Shown: positions 10,980 through 21,937 of the stretch, piece by piece
Position numbering within the stretch: the stretch's first letter is position 1
Layout of the letters: each line of letters begins with the position of its first letter
Assembly: GCF_000002595.2 (NCBI RefSeq)
Contig: NC_057019.1
Coordinates: forward strand, 3,410,368-3,474,367
Source of the DNA: Chlamydomonas reinhardtii
Lineage: Eukaryota > Chlorophyta > Chlorophyceae > Chlamydomonadales > Chlamydomonadaceae
DNA: 64,000 bases
Direction: 5' to 3'
Program-made: the position numbers and the translations under genes
Notes under the pieces: model-generated
Database searches by the model: none
The model's input: only the letters and a program-made list of their open reading frames with translations
What the model was told of the DNA's origin: nothing

Positions 10980-13563
10980 GTGTACAAGGTTTTCTGGGCG
11001 CTGCTGGGTCCGCGCTTGTGTGCTGCTGCTGCCGCTGCCTTTGCTGCCGCTGCAGACGCCCACGATGGCGGTGAAATGGCGGCGGCGCTGCCCGCCTCCT
11101 GGCGGGAGGGCATCATCACGCTCATCTACAAGGGCAAAAGCCTGGACCGCGCCGAGCTGGCGTCCTACCGGCCCATCACGCTGCTCAACTGCGACTTCAA
11201 GATGGTGTCCAAGGCCGTCAGCGCCCGCCTGCAGCCCGCCCTGGATGCAGTTGTGGATGAGCTGCAGACCGCGTTCATCACCGGCCGCTGGATTGGAGAC
11301 AACGCGCTGTACCTCCAAGGCCTGATCGAATGGATGCGCCTGGACGTGGGCGCGGACGGCACGCCACGGCAGGGTGGTGCGCTGTACTTCTTGGACATTG
11401 AAAAGGCGTATGACCGGGTGCACCGGCAGTGGCTGTATGCGTCCGCGGAGGGACTGGGGTTTGGGCCGCGCATGCTGCGCTGGATCCGCCTGCTCACTGC
11501 CAACGGCTCTGCCCGCGTGTGTGTGAATGGGATGCCCTCTGACGCCTTCCCAGTGCTGAACGGCTTGCCGCAGGGCAGCACTGCCTCACCACCCCTGTGG
11601 GTCATCCAGATGCAGCCACTGACGTCCTTTCTGCGGCGGCAGGTGGAGCAAGGGGCACTGCGCACGCCCCTGTTACCCAGTGGCGAGCAGGCGCCACCTG
11701 CTGCCCACCACGCTGACAACACGACCCTCACGGCGCGCGACCCGGCGGTGGACGGGCCGGTCCCAATGGCGGCAGTACAGCTGTTCTGCCGCGCGTCCAA
11801 CGCCCGTGTCCATCCGGACAAGAGCAAGGCCATGGGCCTTGGCAGGTTTGCGCACCTGACGGGCCCTTGCCCACACACGGGGGTGCCGTTTACCACTGGC
11901 GCCGTGACGCACCTGGGGGTGCCTCTGTCGTGGGACTCTGATGCGGCTGCAGCTGATCTGTTCACCCGGCGGGCTCGCGGCATGGCGTTTGTGGCGCGTC
12001 TGTGGGCTGCCCTGTCTCTGACCCTGGTTGGCCGTGTGCACATTGCGAAGCAGGTGCTGGCGGCGAAGCTGGCCTACCACTTCAGCTTCCTCAACCCGTC
12101 GCCTGCGCAGCTGAAGGAACTCACCGACCTGGTGGACCACTTTGCTGCGCGCTCCATGCACGCTGAGGACGCCAGCCTGGTGTCGCACGGGAACCCGCTC
12201 CTGCTGCCAAAGCGGGAGACGGCATGTCTGCCGTACAAGGATGGGGGTGTCAACCACGTCGACCTGCCTGCGTTCCTGTCTGCCCTGCAAGCTAAGACTT
12301 TCGCCCTCCTTGCCCAGCCAGGCCGGCAACCCTGGAAGACGCTCACCCGGGCGCTGCTTACCCATGTGCGCCCGGACTCCGCCACCACGTGGGCGTGGGT
12401 GTACAGCGACGCGCCGGCGCCAGCGGGGCTGCCTGCCCGGCTGGCGGCCGCGGTCGGCCACGTGCGGAGCGCGGGCGTGGAACAGCATCCGCCGCAGCCA
12501 GCCACTCAGCCGCCAGCGGCGCCGCCACAGTGGCGGGTTAGCCTGGACCAGCTGTGGGTGGCTAACGCTGCGGGGGCTGTGTCCTACGTCCACTACACGG
12601 GGCGGCTCTTGGAGCCTGGGCCTGGCGTGCTGCCCCCGGCGGTGGATGGGGCGTGGCAGCCTGCCTGTGTGCTGCAGCATCGCAAGCCGCGGCACCTGTG
12701 GACCTTTGAAGAGCGGGCGGCATACGATGCAGCATCACCAGGGGAACGGGCGGGGGCGTGGCCTCGGGCGCCGTACTTCCTGGCGCCGGAGGCTGGGGTG
12801 GTGGTGCACCCGGAGCACTGCCGGATTGCGGGTGTCAGCTTGGCGGACTACACGGTGCGGGACGTGCGGCGGGCCATCACCGCGGCCAACCCGGCCGCAC
12901 CTCCGGCTCCGGCCCGCCCCGCAGCCATGCCGTGCCCGGCGCCAGCACAGCAGGCGGGGGGTTCGGGGACCCAGCCGGCGGCACAGTCGCGGCTGGCGGA
13001 GAGGGAGGCGGAGTGGCAGCGTGCAGCGGCGCAGCTGACCACCACGGCGGCGCAGCACTTCCACAATAACCCGGTGGCTCTGGACCCCTGGCTCCACCGC
13101 ACCTCCGCGGCAGCCGGGCTGCAGAACACGCCGGCGAGAGAACTGCAGTCGTATGCGTCCCCGTCCCAGCAGTCGGGTGAGGGGCCGCGGCGTTCCGCGC
13201 GGCTGCAGGAGCAGGCGGCGGGCGGGGCGGGGCCTAGCACGGGGCCTGCCACGGCGGCGGCGGCAGCAGCTGCGGCGGTGGAGGGCGACCCTCGCATGCC
13301 GCCCCCGGATGCGTCCCTTCTGAGGGGTACGTGGCGGAGGCTGTGGGACAGCCACGCCAGTCGGGGGGCAAAGGTGCTGGTGTACCGGCTGCAACATGCT
13401 TACCTGCCTTGCGGGCTGTACAGGGCGGGCAAGGGCATTCATCCACGGGTGACCACGGGGTGCGGGGGGTTGGGGGCGCACTGTCCTCACCCCGCCTGCG
13501 GGCCACCTGGCCCGCGGGCGTGGGCCAGCCTAACGCACATCTTCTTGGAGTGTCCAGCTTATG
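10980..13563 (+). pseudogene. L1-like RT and C-terminal ORF (copy E)
   Basis: This is the longest LINE frame in the nest, open from 10980 to 13637; its last 25 codons are read from the inserted Dualen. It has the full RT core: GIITLIYKGKSLDRAELASY, motif A FLDIEKAYDRV, motif B GLPQGSTASPPLW and a C box reading HADN. The second catalytic aspartate, present as HADD in copies B and the 8.9-kb fragment, is therefore replaced. After the RT come a thumb-like stretch (VTHLGVPLSWDS), a low-complexity alanine/proline region, and a zf-RVT-like C/H motif ending LTHIFLECPAY. The N-terminal endonuclease is missing. The copy was inactive, but not long dead, when Dualen landed in it. Confidence 0.88.
13551..13563 (+). 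repeat. target-site duplication, left
   Basis: TGTCCAGCTTATG, identical to 25629-25641. In copies B and C the same 13 bases occur once, followed directly by CGCAGGCAAGGACG, which proves the empty site. Confidence 0.93.
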
Positions 13564-14496
13564 ACGTCGCTTACGCTAATGTTGTTGTGCCATCATATAG
13601 AATGTTGCCAATACTCTTGCCAATAGATGCTGGCTAATTAGCCAGCTCGCACTCACAGACTGGCGCCGACTGGGCCAAGTCCGGAAGATAGCGTGGCTGA
13701 GCCATGCCCTAGCCTTCCTAGCAATGATCAAAAGCTAGGAAAAATAGGAGCAGGCTCCGAAGCGGCAAACTGCCCAGGGATTGCGGAGACACGACCGGTA
13801 GCGAGACTCCCCTGTAAAGGGGCCTCACACCCCTACCACAAAGGTCACGGTTCAAAGCTCCCTGGGACCACAGTGTTGCGACGCGACCCCGAACCCACGT
13901 TCTCACGATCATCCTATCGACCGGACTTCCACCAGCCGCCCAGGGCTCGCCAGCACCCTCTGAGTGATGGCAAGACTAAACAACAACACTCACACCAACA
14001 ACGACACACTAAGAAGGCACAGACGAGTCAGACCACGACATCGCAAACCCCGCGCAACGCCAGAGCACCGCGACTTACCACCAACAACACACAACAACAC
14101 TCTGTAACACCACAGCACCAGCACACGCGAACCAGACCCTTGGAGCCAACCCAAGACAACCCGACCCCCAAAAACCCCACCCCTGACAACGATGCCCTTA
14201 CCCCAAGAAAATTGAATTCCCAGAGACAAAACAATCCGACTAACCCACAAAACACTGAAATCAAGAGAAAACCACTGCCCTCACACCTTTCTTCTTTCTG
14301 CTTCCTCACGCTCACACTCGCCCTCCCCATGCTATTACTTACTCCATTTGCCTCCATAGAACTCACAAGCGCTCCCCAAATGCACACATCACCAGTGACC
14401 CTGGAGCCTGCAAGCGCGATGAGGCCCCATGCCGCCGCCGGCCTTACTCAAACAGCGGCGCCCTCGCATCATGCTACTTTATCTCTAGCAACAAAA
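13564..14496 (+). other. Dualen 5' leader
   Basis: About 930 bp lie between the insertion point and the first convincing ATG. The leader starts AT-richer, contains the perfect palindrome GCTGGCTAATTAGCCAGC at 13629-13646, and becomes strongly C/A-rich (CAC, AAC, ACC words). It is open in frame 1, but this looks like a consequence of low T content. A pyrimidine tract ending in TCTCTAG just before the ATG could be the acceptor of a leader intron. Confidence 0.6.
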
Positions 14497-17105
14497 ATGA
14501 AACCCTTTCACGTTGACTTTACCGGGGACATCATCCTGCGCCCGGACCTGCACTACCTCTACAATGCAGCCGGGCTCACTGTAGGAATCCTGCATCCGCT
14601 CCCTGAGGGCAATATCGCGCTATGGCAAACTCAGAGGCTGCGTCCCGCCGCGGGACCAATCCCGGCATCCGTGCTCGGCCTTGCAGACGGCAAGCAGCGC
14701 ATCCTGCTCATGACCGCTTGCGCCGGCTGCCTCAACCGCGCCATGAGCCTGTCCAGCCTGCTGGAGCCCGCCGGCAACTACCTTCGCGTTATCCAGCAAA
14801 ACCTGCTGCACACCAAAATCGACCCGCGCCTGCGTCAGCTGGCCGAGGCCGCCATCACCAAGTTCAACGAGGTCCTCTCATCTCGCGGCGACCTTGTCAA
14901 CAGCATCGCCGACGCCGCCATCAAGGCGATCGGCATGCCGGCCACCAATGAGGCCATCAACAACATACGCTCGTTGATCTACGAGGCGCGCGCTGGCAGC
15001 CAGACCTGGACGCTGAGCGACAACCAGAAGGTGGCCGCCCTTGGAAGTAAGCGCACAGCCTTCACCGCTGGCGAGCTTTTACTCCACTCTGCTTGCATCA
15101 CCCGACACCCTATACTCATTCTGCTCCTAACCCGTCGCCACTGCCTCGCAGTGGCCATTACGCTGCCGGTCGCCCACGCCGCGGCGTTCCTGCTTGATCT
15201 GCAAACCCACGAGCGGTGGATTCTGGAGCTGGGCCCGGACAACAGCATCACGCCGGCCAAGCGCCGGCCGACTGTGGCCATCCTGGCCGGCGCGAGCCGC
15301 TCGGCGCCCAACTCCGAGGGCAAAGTCTCCTTCCTCGCGGCCTCTGAGGGACGCCACGACCTAGAGAAGGTAATTACCTGCAGCTATACCACAGATCAAG
15401 CGCACTCCCCTGTCTATAGCCCCCTCTTTCGACATGCACCCAATTATCGCCTCAAGTGCTCACAACTGATGCCTGCCTATACGTCAACAACACCTCCCTA
15501 TCCTCAGGTACTCCCCTTCACTGCCATTATGGTAGTGCAGTGCGCAGCTCACGCCCAGGACGCCGCGGGCGACCCCAACAAGGTGGTCGCGCACATGGCT
15601 TACGAGGCCATGGACAAAATCTGCGCCGGTAAGCCCACCACGCCACTGAGTACTATTGCCGAGAGAACAAAACACCACAGCAAGGCTCCGGGGAAATACA
15701 CCAGCGCCCAGACCTATGGCTCCTCCCCACCGATCGCACATGCCCTCTTGCCCAACACCCCACTTCAAGCGCCCCCTACACCGCCCCCCGTCATGCCCCG
15801 ATCCACAGAGGCCATGACGGCGAAGGACCCCGGTGAGACTGCCACCGCGAACATCCGCGACTGGTGGGGCTCACCGCTGGGCGCCTGCGTGGACGTGCGC
15901 TTCGTCAAGCTGCACGACGCCGACCTGCTCGCCTCCCTCGGCGCCAACCGCAACCAGCTGTACGGCGACGTCTTCTACGCCCACTTCAGCAGCGCCGACG
16001 TCTGCGAGGCTATCCAGCGCACGGGCGGCCTCTACCTGTTCTCCGACACCGCCTACCTGCGCGCGGTCTGCCTCCAGTCCCGCCCGGACGGCGGCGCGGC
16101 CACCCCCGAGATGATGGACCTGCTGGAGGAGATCGGCATCCAGATCGAACTGTTGGACCCCCTCCTCAGCGACACGGGAGTTAACGAGCTGGGCGCGCGC
16201 GTAGCGCAGCAACTGGAGCAGGGCATGAAGGCGCTCTTCCCCGACATCGCGCAGCACGCCTACCTCACCAACCTCATCGGCCTCTACACCACCTTCGGCA
16301 CCGTGCAGAGCCTGACCACCCTCGACCGCGACAACCCTGTCGAGTTCCTGTTCGCCCGCAAGGGCGGCAAGCTGGCGCCGATCATCGACCTGCAGCCCGC
16401 CGCCTGGCAGGCCAACGACCGCCAGCTGTTCCACCTGTCCGACAGCAGGCTTTACCTGCTGCCCTGCAACGCTCTCAGCGCGGCAGCCATCCTGATCTGC
16501 ATCAACGGCGGCCGCAACCTCGCCTCCACCATGCTGTGGCCGGAGCTCAACCGCGGCCGCGTCTACTTGACGGACGCGGCTCTGGACTACCAGTACAAGC
16601 TGAACACGGGCTCGGCCGACGAGCTGTGGGAGCACCCCTGCGCACACCTCGGCCTGGCTGCCGGCCTGGCGCTCACCGGCCAGGCCGGCGCGGGCATGGT
16701 TCCGGACTTCGTGGGCGCGAAGCCCATCCACGCCGCCCGTGCCAAGACGGCGGTGAGGCACCAGCTACAGGCAGCCGATGCCCCTGAACCCCTACCCATG
16801 CCTGGCCTGCAGCTCAACCTGGGCGAGTCCGGCCCCGTCCTGGACGCCAAGACCGTGGAAGCCGCTGCGGAAGATGAGATGGAGGAGATGGACCTGGCCA
16901 GCCTGCTGGTAAGCTCCGCCCTGGGCCTCAAACCCGGCTCCACTGCTCCAGCCTTTACAGCGTCGACAACAACCCACCCCTCAAGCACACACCCACACCT
17001 AACCGACAAACCTACTGAGAGCGCCACCCCTCCCAACTGCCTTACCCCCCACAGTTCACAATGCCGAGCCCCAAGCGCCAGCGCGGAGCCGACGCCGCGG
17101 CATAA
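14497..17105 (+). CDS. Dualen ORF1 candidate with four introns
   Basis: Five exons join in phase: 14497-15046, 15152-15369, 15541-15628, 15809-16908 and 17055-17105, giving 668 residues. Exons have strong G/C third positions; the intervening pieces do not, and each begins GTAAGY or GTAAT and ends in AG after a pyrimidine-rich run. Splicing the last one leads in 17 codons to a stop, giving the C-terminus FTMPSPKRQRGADAAA, which has a nuclear-signal look. The protein starts MKPFHVDFTGDIILRPDL, is mostly globular and has an acidic segment (EDEMEEMDL) near the end. No family is recognised; a gag-like, nucleic-acid-binding role is only inferred from position. The first three introns are multiples of three without stops, so unspliced RNA stays open through them. 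The second acceptor is the least certain. Confidence 0.6.
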
Positions 17106-17945
17106 TGCGCCGCCCGCCACCTGCAGATTAGGACGGCTGAGGTCTTTGCCGCACACTCCTGGATACGCTGGCATATTGATTAATGCATCGGGGTACTCGG
17201 GGACGCATTCAACCGCATATTGGGACAGAGTAGCTAAGACGAGAGTAGCACAGGTTACAGAACAAGGGAATGACGCGGGTAGTAGCAAGGACCGGAGAAT
17301 GCACGACTATGCAGTACGACAGGCGCGTGGGGATGTAGGCCCCGACTGCGCGGTGGTGACGATGCACGGAACGATAGGCACTTTGACTGTGCTTACACAT
17401 GCGGGACTGGCAAGGGATACCAATGGTGTGTGCAGGGAAGTACATCTCGCCCAAATCAATGGGTGGACAAATGGCCCGCTCGCCAGCAGAATGCTTCTGT
17501 TTTATGTCTTCCTGCTTTTGCCTATTGCCTTTCGGCGGTATGGGCAGTATGCTCGAGGCGGGCCTAAGGATGACAAGTGTGTATCGGCGGCTGTAGATTC
17601 GATTTTGAGGGCGGCAGACGGACGCTTGCGACCTGGGCTGCTTGCAGAAGATAGCAAGGCGAATTGCACGCGGGTTATGAGGGTCAGAAACCCGCCCCTC
17701 CATATTGCAAGCTGCTCCCAGGACAACGCCCGCCCCAGTGTAATCCGACGGCACCATGAACTCTGTCTGGCCCACGCTACCGCAACCAGACGCACGAACT
17801 CTCCAGCCCTGACCAAAACACGCTGCTGCCCACCATCCCCCGTTCGCATACGGCTGTATTTCCCTCACGCCTCCCACAGCGCCCCACGGCTGAAGCCACC
17901 TGCACTAGCAGATGCGCGACAGGCCGTACAAGGGCAAGCGAAGGG
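17106..17945 (+). other. Dualen inter-ORF spacer
   Basis: Roughly 17140-17745 differs from the rest of the element: it is not C-rich on the plus strand and has G-rich words. Open frames exist on both strands (for example 17209-17877 minus), but none shows codon bias or a recognisable motif. It may be a regulatory spacer, or an older insertion fixed in the family. C-richness returns after about 17750. Confidence 0.45.
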
Positions 17946-18027
17946 ACGCGGAACACAATGCCTCCTCTTTACAGCCGGCAGCAAACCACCTGCTTCCTCC
18001 TCCGCTCCACCTAGCTCCCACTCTGGA

Positions 18028-18565
18028 CGTATCTACTTTGAACAGCAAGAGCTCTCCTTCTGCTGGATACACGCCATCAACAACTTGTTAGGGGCAGCTG
18101 CCGTATCCCCCCACCGTGTCCTGTCGTATCTAGAGCAGCTCTTACGTCAAGCCCGAGGACGCGAGAACACCACCGAAACCTTTGCATTGTCGCAAGCCTT
18201 CACACCGGCCATAGGCCAGTTCTCAATACACGCTGTCAACCACTATCTCATGTACAACTGCCACAGAGCAAACCAAGCACTAGCCCTCCATGCCCACGAC
18301 GCTGTACGCCCCGGCGACTCCCCACACAGTGTCACACGCCGCCACGCACAAGCCACCAATGGATTCCTCATCTTCACACCAGGCTACTCCAGCGGCATCT
18401 ACGGCCATGTACTTGCAGTCAAACGGCACGGCGCTAATTGGACCATCCTCGACTCAGCCGACACCCAACCCCGCACCATACAACACACCACGACCCTCGA
18501 CATGGCCGGCACAATCTTCACGCTGTCTACCCGCACCCCCGACACGCCACCCCTCTTACCCCTCT
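18028..18565 (+). other. cysteine-protease-like domain in Dualen ORF2
   Basis: Translation gives RIYFEQQELSFCWIHAINNL, a Cys followed by a helix with Asn-Asn-Leu, as seen around the nucleophile of Josephin-like and other papain-fold peptidases. It continues with NGFLIFTPGYSSGIYGHVLA (His at 18406-18408) and WTILDSAD, in positions fitting a Cys-His-Asp arrangement. Beyond the assembly gap a similar stretch (NHYIAVTRHTW ... ESIWDGG) occurs, so a second protease copy may be mostly hidden in the gap. Exact peptidase family is uncertain. Confidence 0.55.
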
Positions 18566-18665
18566 NNNNNNNNNNNNNNNNNNNNNNNNNNNNNNNNNNN
18601 NNNNNNNNNNNNNNNNNNNNNNNNNNNNNNNNNNNNNNNNNNNNNNNNNNNNNNNNNNNNNNNNN
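18566..18665. other. assembly gap of 100 Ns inside Dualen
   Basis: Exactly 100 Ns, a placeholder of unknown true length, lie between the protease-like domain and the APE domain. The element length of 12,065 bp is therefore approximate. Confidence 0.98.
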
Positions 18666-19254
18666 AGCACACGTACCCCACTCCTGGGCTCTCGCCGGCT
18701 TCCCCACCGCGTTTCCCGTTACAGACTGCAACCACTACATCGCCGTCACACGTCACACCTGGACCCCCGGCTCTGTCACCCAAGATCCCTCACCTCTGTT
18801 CCACGAATCTATTTGGGACGGAGGCCCGTGCACGCGAGACATCATTGTCACACACGCCAAATCACCCACCCGCAGCCCACTACCCAAAAAAGCACGCACA
18901 AACACCATTACACACGCCCTCCTGCGTGCCATGGGCTCCCCCACCAACCCACGCAAGGCTGCAAAACGCGCGCTCTCCCTATCCCCCCCGGCACCACGCC
19001 AAACAACACGGGCCACAACCAATTGCAAAGCAAAGCGAGCCCCAAACACCCGCGCCCCGGCAAACCCACACACACCCACTGCAACACCGGCCGTAACCAA
19101 CATTTCCCCCCAACAATCACCACCCGCCGCGCCTCCCAACCCCCCACCGCGCCTGGCTGTCAAGGCACGACAAGCCACACTCCAAGCATTCCTCAAGGCT
19201 GCACAGGCGCCTCGGGAAGACCCTGCAACGCAGGTGGCACCCACACACACCGAT

Positions 19255-20053
19255 GCATGCCACCTCGTCACACTTAACGCCCGAGGCCTGCTCTCAAATC
19301 TGACAGCGATTCGAGATGAATTAGAGACTTGGGACGCAGACATCCTCATACTCACCGAAACCAAAACGAGAGCCCATCGAACCAGGACGGAACGAGACAT
19401 CATCAAAAACAGCCTCAAAGCGTACACGTCGTTCGTGCACAGCACACCCCGCCCCCCACCACTGAAGGGCCAAAAACAAGACCCGCGGCGGCACCATCCC
19501 TCCGGCGGCGTCACACTAGCCGTACATACCAGATACGCCCGGAAAGAACACATTACATGCTTGCCCACACCAGCACAGCTGCAAGGATACATGGTTCACT
19601 TGCGAATCGCAACACATTCATCCCTACCGCTGCATATCATCGGGATATACTGCCCACCAGACAACAAATCCACCCGCGATGCATTATACACATACATCAC
19701 CCGTGCCACCAAGAGCGCAGCCCGCCTAAAGGAACCCCTCCTAGCCGGCGGGGACTGGAACGCCGCTGCTTATGACACGGATAGGAGCACCCGCACTGGT
19801 ACCCAAGGCGACAAAACGCACCAGACCTTCCTGACTCGCACAAGCCTCAAACCAGCCGCAGGCGCCCTCACACAACCCAGGCTGTACACATACACACAGA
19901 TACAACACGACACCATCACCCACGAGAGCCGCATAGACGACTTCCTGGCCAATACCCACGCCCTGCGCCAGGACAGCCCCGCTCGAGAATGGACTACAGA
20001 ATGTGCAGGCACAACTGATCATCTCGCTCTCCACCTGCAAACTACCCTACCCT
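19255..20053 (+). other. APE-type endonuclease domain of Dualen
   Basis: The motifs of exonuclease III-like LINE endonucleases appear in order: LVTLNARGLLSN (Asn), DILILTETKT (catalytic Glu), GIYCPPDN, LLAGGDWNAAAYDTDR (Asp/Asn pair), ESRIDDFLAN, and TDHLALHL (Asp-His, with T for the usual S). Nothing essential is missing. In APE-type LINEs this domain nicks the target strand for primed reverse transcription. Confidence 0.9.
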
Positions 20054-20526
20054 ACAAACCCCCGCGCGACGCCTCCCCACACACTGAACAGGAACCTCGA
20101 AGACAACCAGACGATGCCAGCCCAACACTTGCAAACATTGTCAAACCTATCACGCAAAGCCAAAGTCGCGCCATCTCGCAACAATGGGAGGCAGAAGGAA
20201 CCACCGCGCTTGTAACACTACACGCCACACTTGCCCTACCCAACTGCAGCGCACAACAAATCATCGACTCCACCGTAGCCGCAATCTCTCACCACACCAA
20301 CTCCACGGCGTTGACACGCACCGCCCATGACATCATAACCGGCGCACGCGCTCAACTCTCCGCCATCGACCTCAACGCCGCCTCTACCGCTCTATATGGA
20401 GCGCTTGCCGTCGGGGCAAAACTCATGCTGCAAACGTGCCCCCAGAAACCACCTCGGACCTCCAGAGCGAAGCCCTCCCGAACAGAAGCAAAGAAACTCA
20501 AGCGCTTCAGTCGAAAAACAAAAAAA

Positions 20527-21937
20527 GCAACAGTACCTCGCCCTCGTGCGGGCGGCTCAAATGCAGGAACCCGCAATCCCGCCTCCAACGGCCCCCAACC
20601 CCTCACAACCCGAGCCCCCCGCGACGCCCGCGCCCGCCACTGCCGCCCGGCAGGAGTGGCAAGACGCACTCAAAACACGCCGCACCACACAGAAAGAAGT
20701 CAGCGCCAAGGCCGCTAGCAAATGGCTGACTAAGATTTCCAAACTCTTTGCAACCTCACAAAGCAAGGCAGCCAAAATTATGCTCGGAAAATCAGGGCCC
20801 CGGCAAAACCTCACGGCTGTGCGGCACCCCGCAACCCAACACATAGCCACAACCAGTTCTGACATCAACGACGCGCTCCACGCCCACTTCCAGGCAGCCG
20901 CGGAACCCACCGGAGGCCAGCGCACCGGCCGCTACAGACCCGAGGACAAGGACACAACCTTCCCGTGGAACGAACCCGGAGCGCCCGACGGCGGCTTCCT
21001 ATTGGCCCGCACAGCACACCCAGACGCTCAGTCCCTGCTGCCCAACGTCGCCGACTCCAGCAACTTCCAGAGGTGCATGCAGGCCCTCTCCCGCAATAAA
21101 AGCCCCGGCCCGGACGGCATCCCGAACGAGCTACTGAAGTGCATGCCAGAGGCGTTACAATCCGCTGTCCATACCCTCATGTGCGTCGCGTGGATTAAGG
21201 CCGAACTCCCTGCCGGCTGGTCCACAAGCGACACCATTCTCCTGTACAAAAAGGCAGACCCGCTCTCCATCTCTAACTACAGGCCTATTGCGCTGTGCAA
21301 CACACTGTACAAGCTGTATACCAGCTTAGTCACCCGGGCGGCAACTGAAGCTTGCACAGACCTTCTCATCCACAGCGAAGCACAAGAGGGCTTTCAGAAG
21401 CACAAGGGAACAGAACGCCAAATCATGAACCTACTGCATGTAATAGAAGACGCAGCCTTAACGAAACGAGACCTATATGTCGCATACATTGATTTCTCGA
21501 ACGCCTTCGGTACCATTGACCACGACCGTTTGCTTACAATAATGCACCACCTGGGCCTACCAACCGACTTTATTGAAGTCGTACGCAATCTGTACTCCTC
21601 CGCAAACACCACAATCCGCACAACACACGGCCGCACCAACCCTGTTCACATACGGCGCGGCACTATGCAGGGCGACACCCTATCGCCCCTACTGTTCATT
21701 ATCTTCCTTGAACCGCTGCTGCGGTGGCTCCACTATGGGGGACGAGGCTATCGGTACGGCTGTCTCACCAACAGCGAAAACGACGAACATAACTGCTCGT
21801 CCCTAGGCTACGCGGACGACCTGACTGTAGCTGCCAACTCCCGAGACAACCTTAGGTGCCAAACTGACAAGATCGCCCGGTACGCTGCCTGGGGCGGCAT
21901 GCGCATCAACCGCGACAAGAGCGCGTGCACTGGCTGA
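20527..21937 (+). other. reverse transcriptase domain of Dualen
   Basis: Frame 2 gives a typical non-LTR RT: KSPGPDGIPNELLKCMP, SISNYRPIALCNTLYK, EAQEGFQKHKGTERQ, motif A VAYIDFSNAFGTIDHDRLL, motif B RGTMQGDTLSPLLFIIFLEP, motif C GYADDLTVAA (YADD at 21809-21820), then GGMRINRDKSA. The block after this is lost at the frame change. It is unlike the L1-type RT of the surrounding LINE (different motif B and YADD instead of HADD). Confidence 0.93.

Larger units (their letters stand above)
10757..13563 (+). mobile_element. L1-like LINE copy E (plus), 5' section
   Basis: The copy starts just before the RT region (GCAGCACCAGCCCCACC) and runs through RT and the central region to within the zinc motif, where it is cut by the Dualen insertion. 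The remainder resumes at 25629. Copies B and C give the uninterrupted sequence across this point. Relative to copy B a 4-bp CAAT duplication at about 10938-10943 shifts the frame upstream of the RT. Confidence 0.92.

Noticed and set aside
9322-13563. Single LINE copy with a twin-primed 5' inversion
   Set aside because: The minus and plus parts overlap in element coordinates (both contain the central coding region), so they must be two insertions.
13693-20718. One giant 2341-codon gene
   Set aside because: The frame stays open mainly because the strand is C-rich and T-poor. Codon bias, splice-like segments and a stop after splicing indicate at least two separate genes, and 100 codons are Ns.
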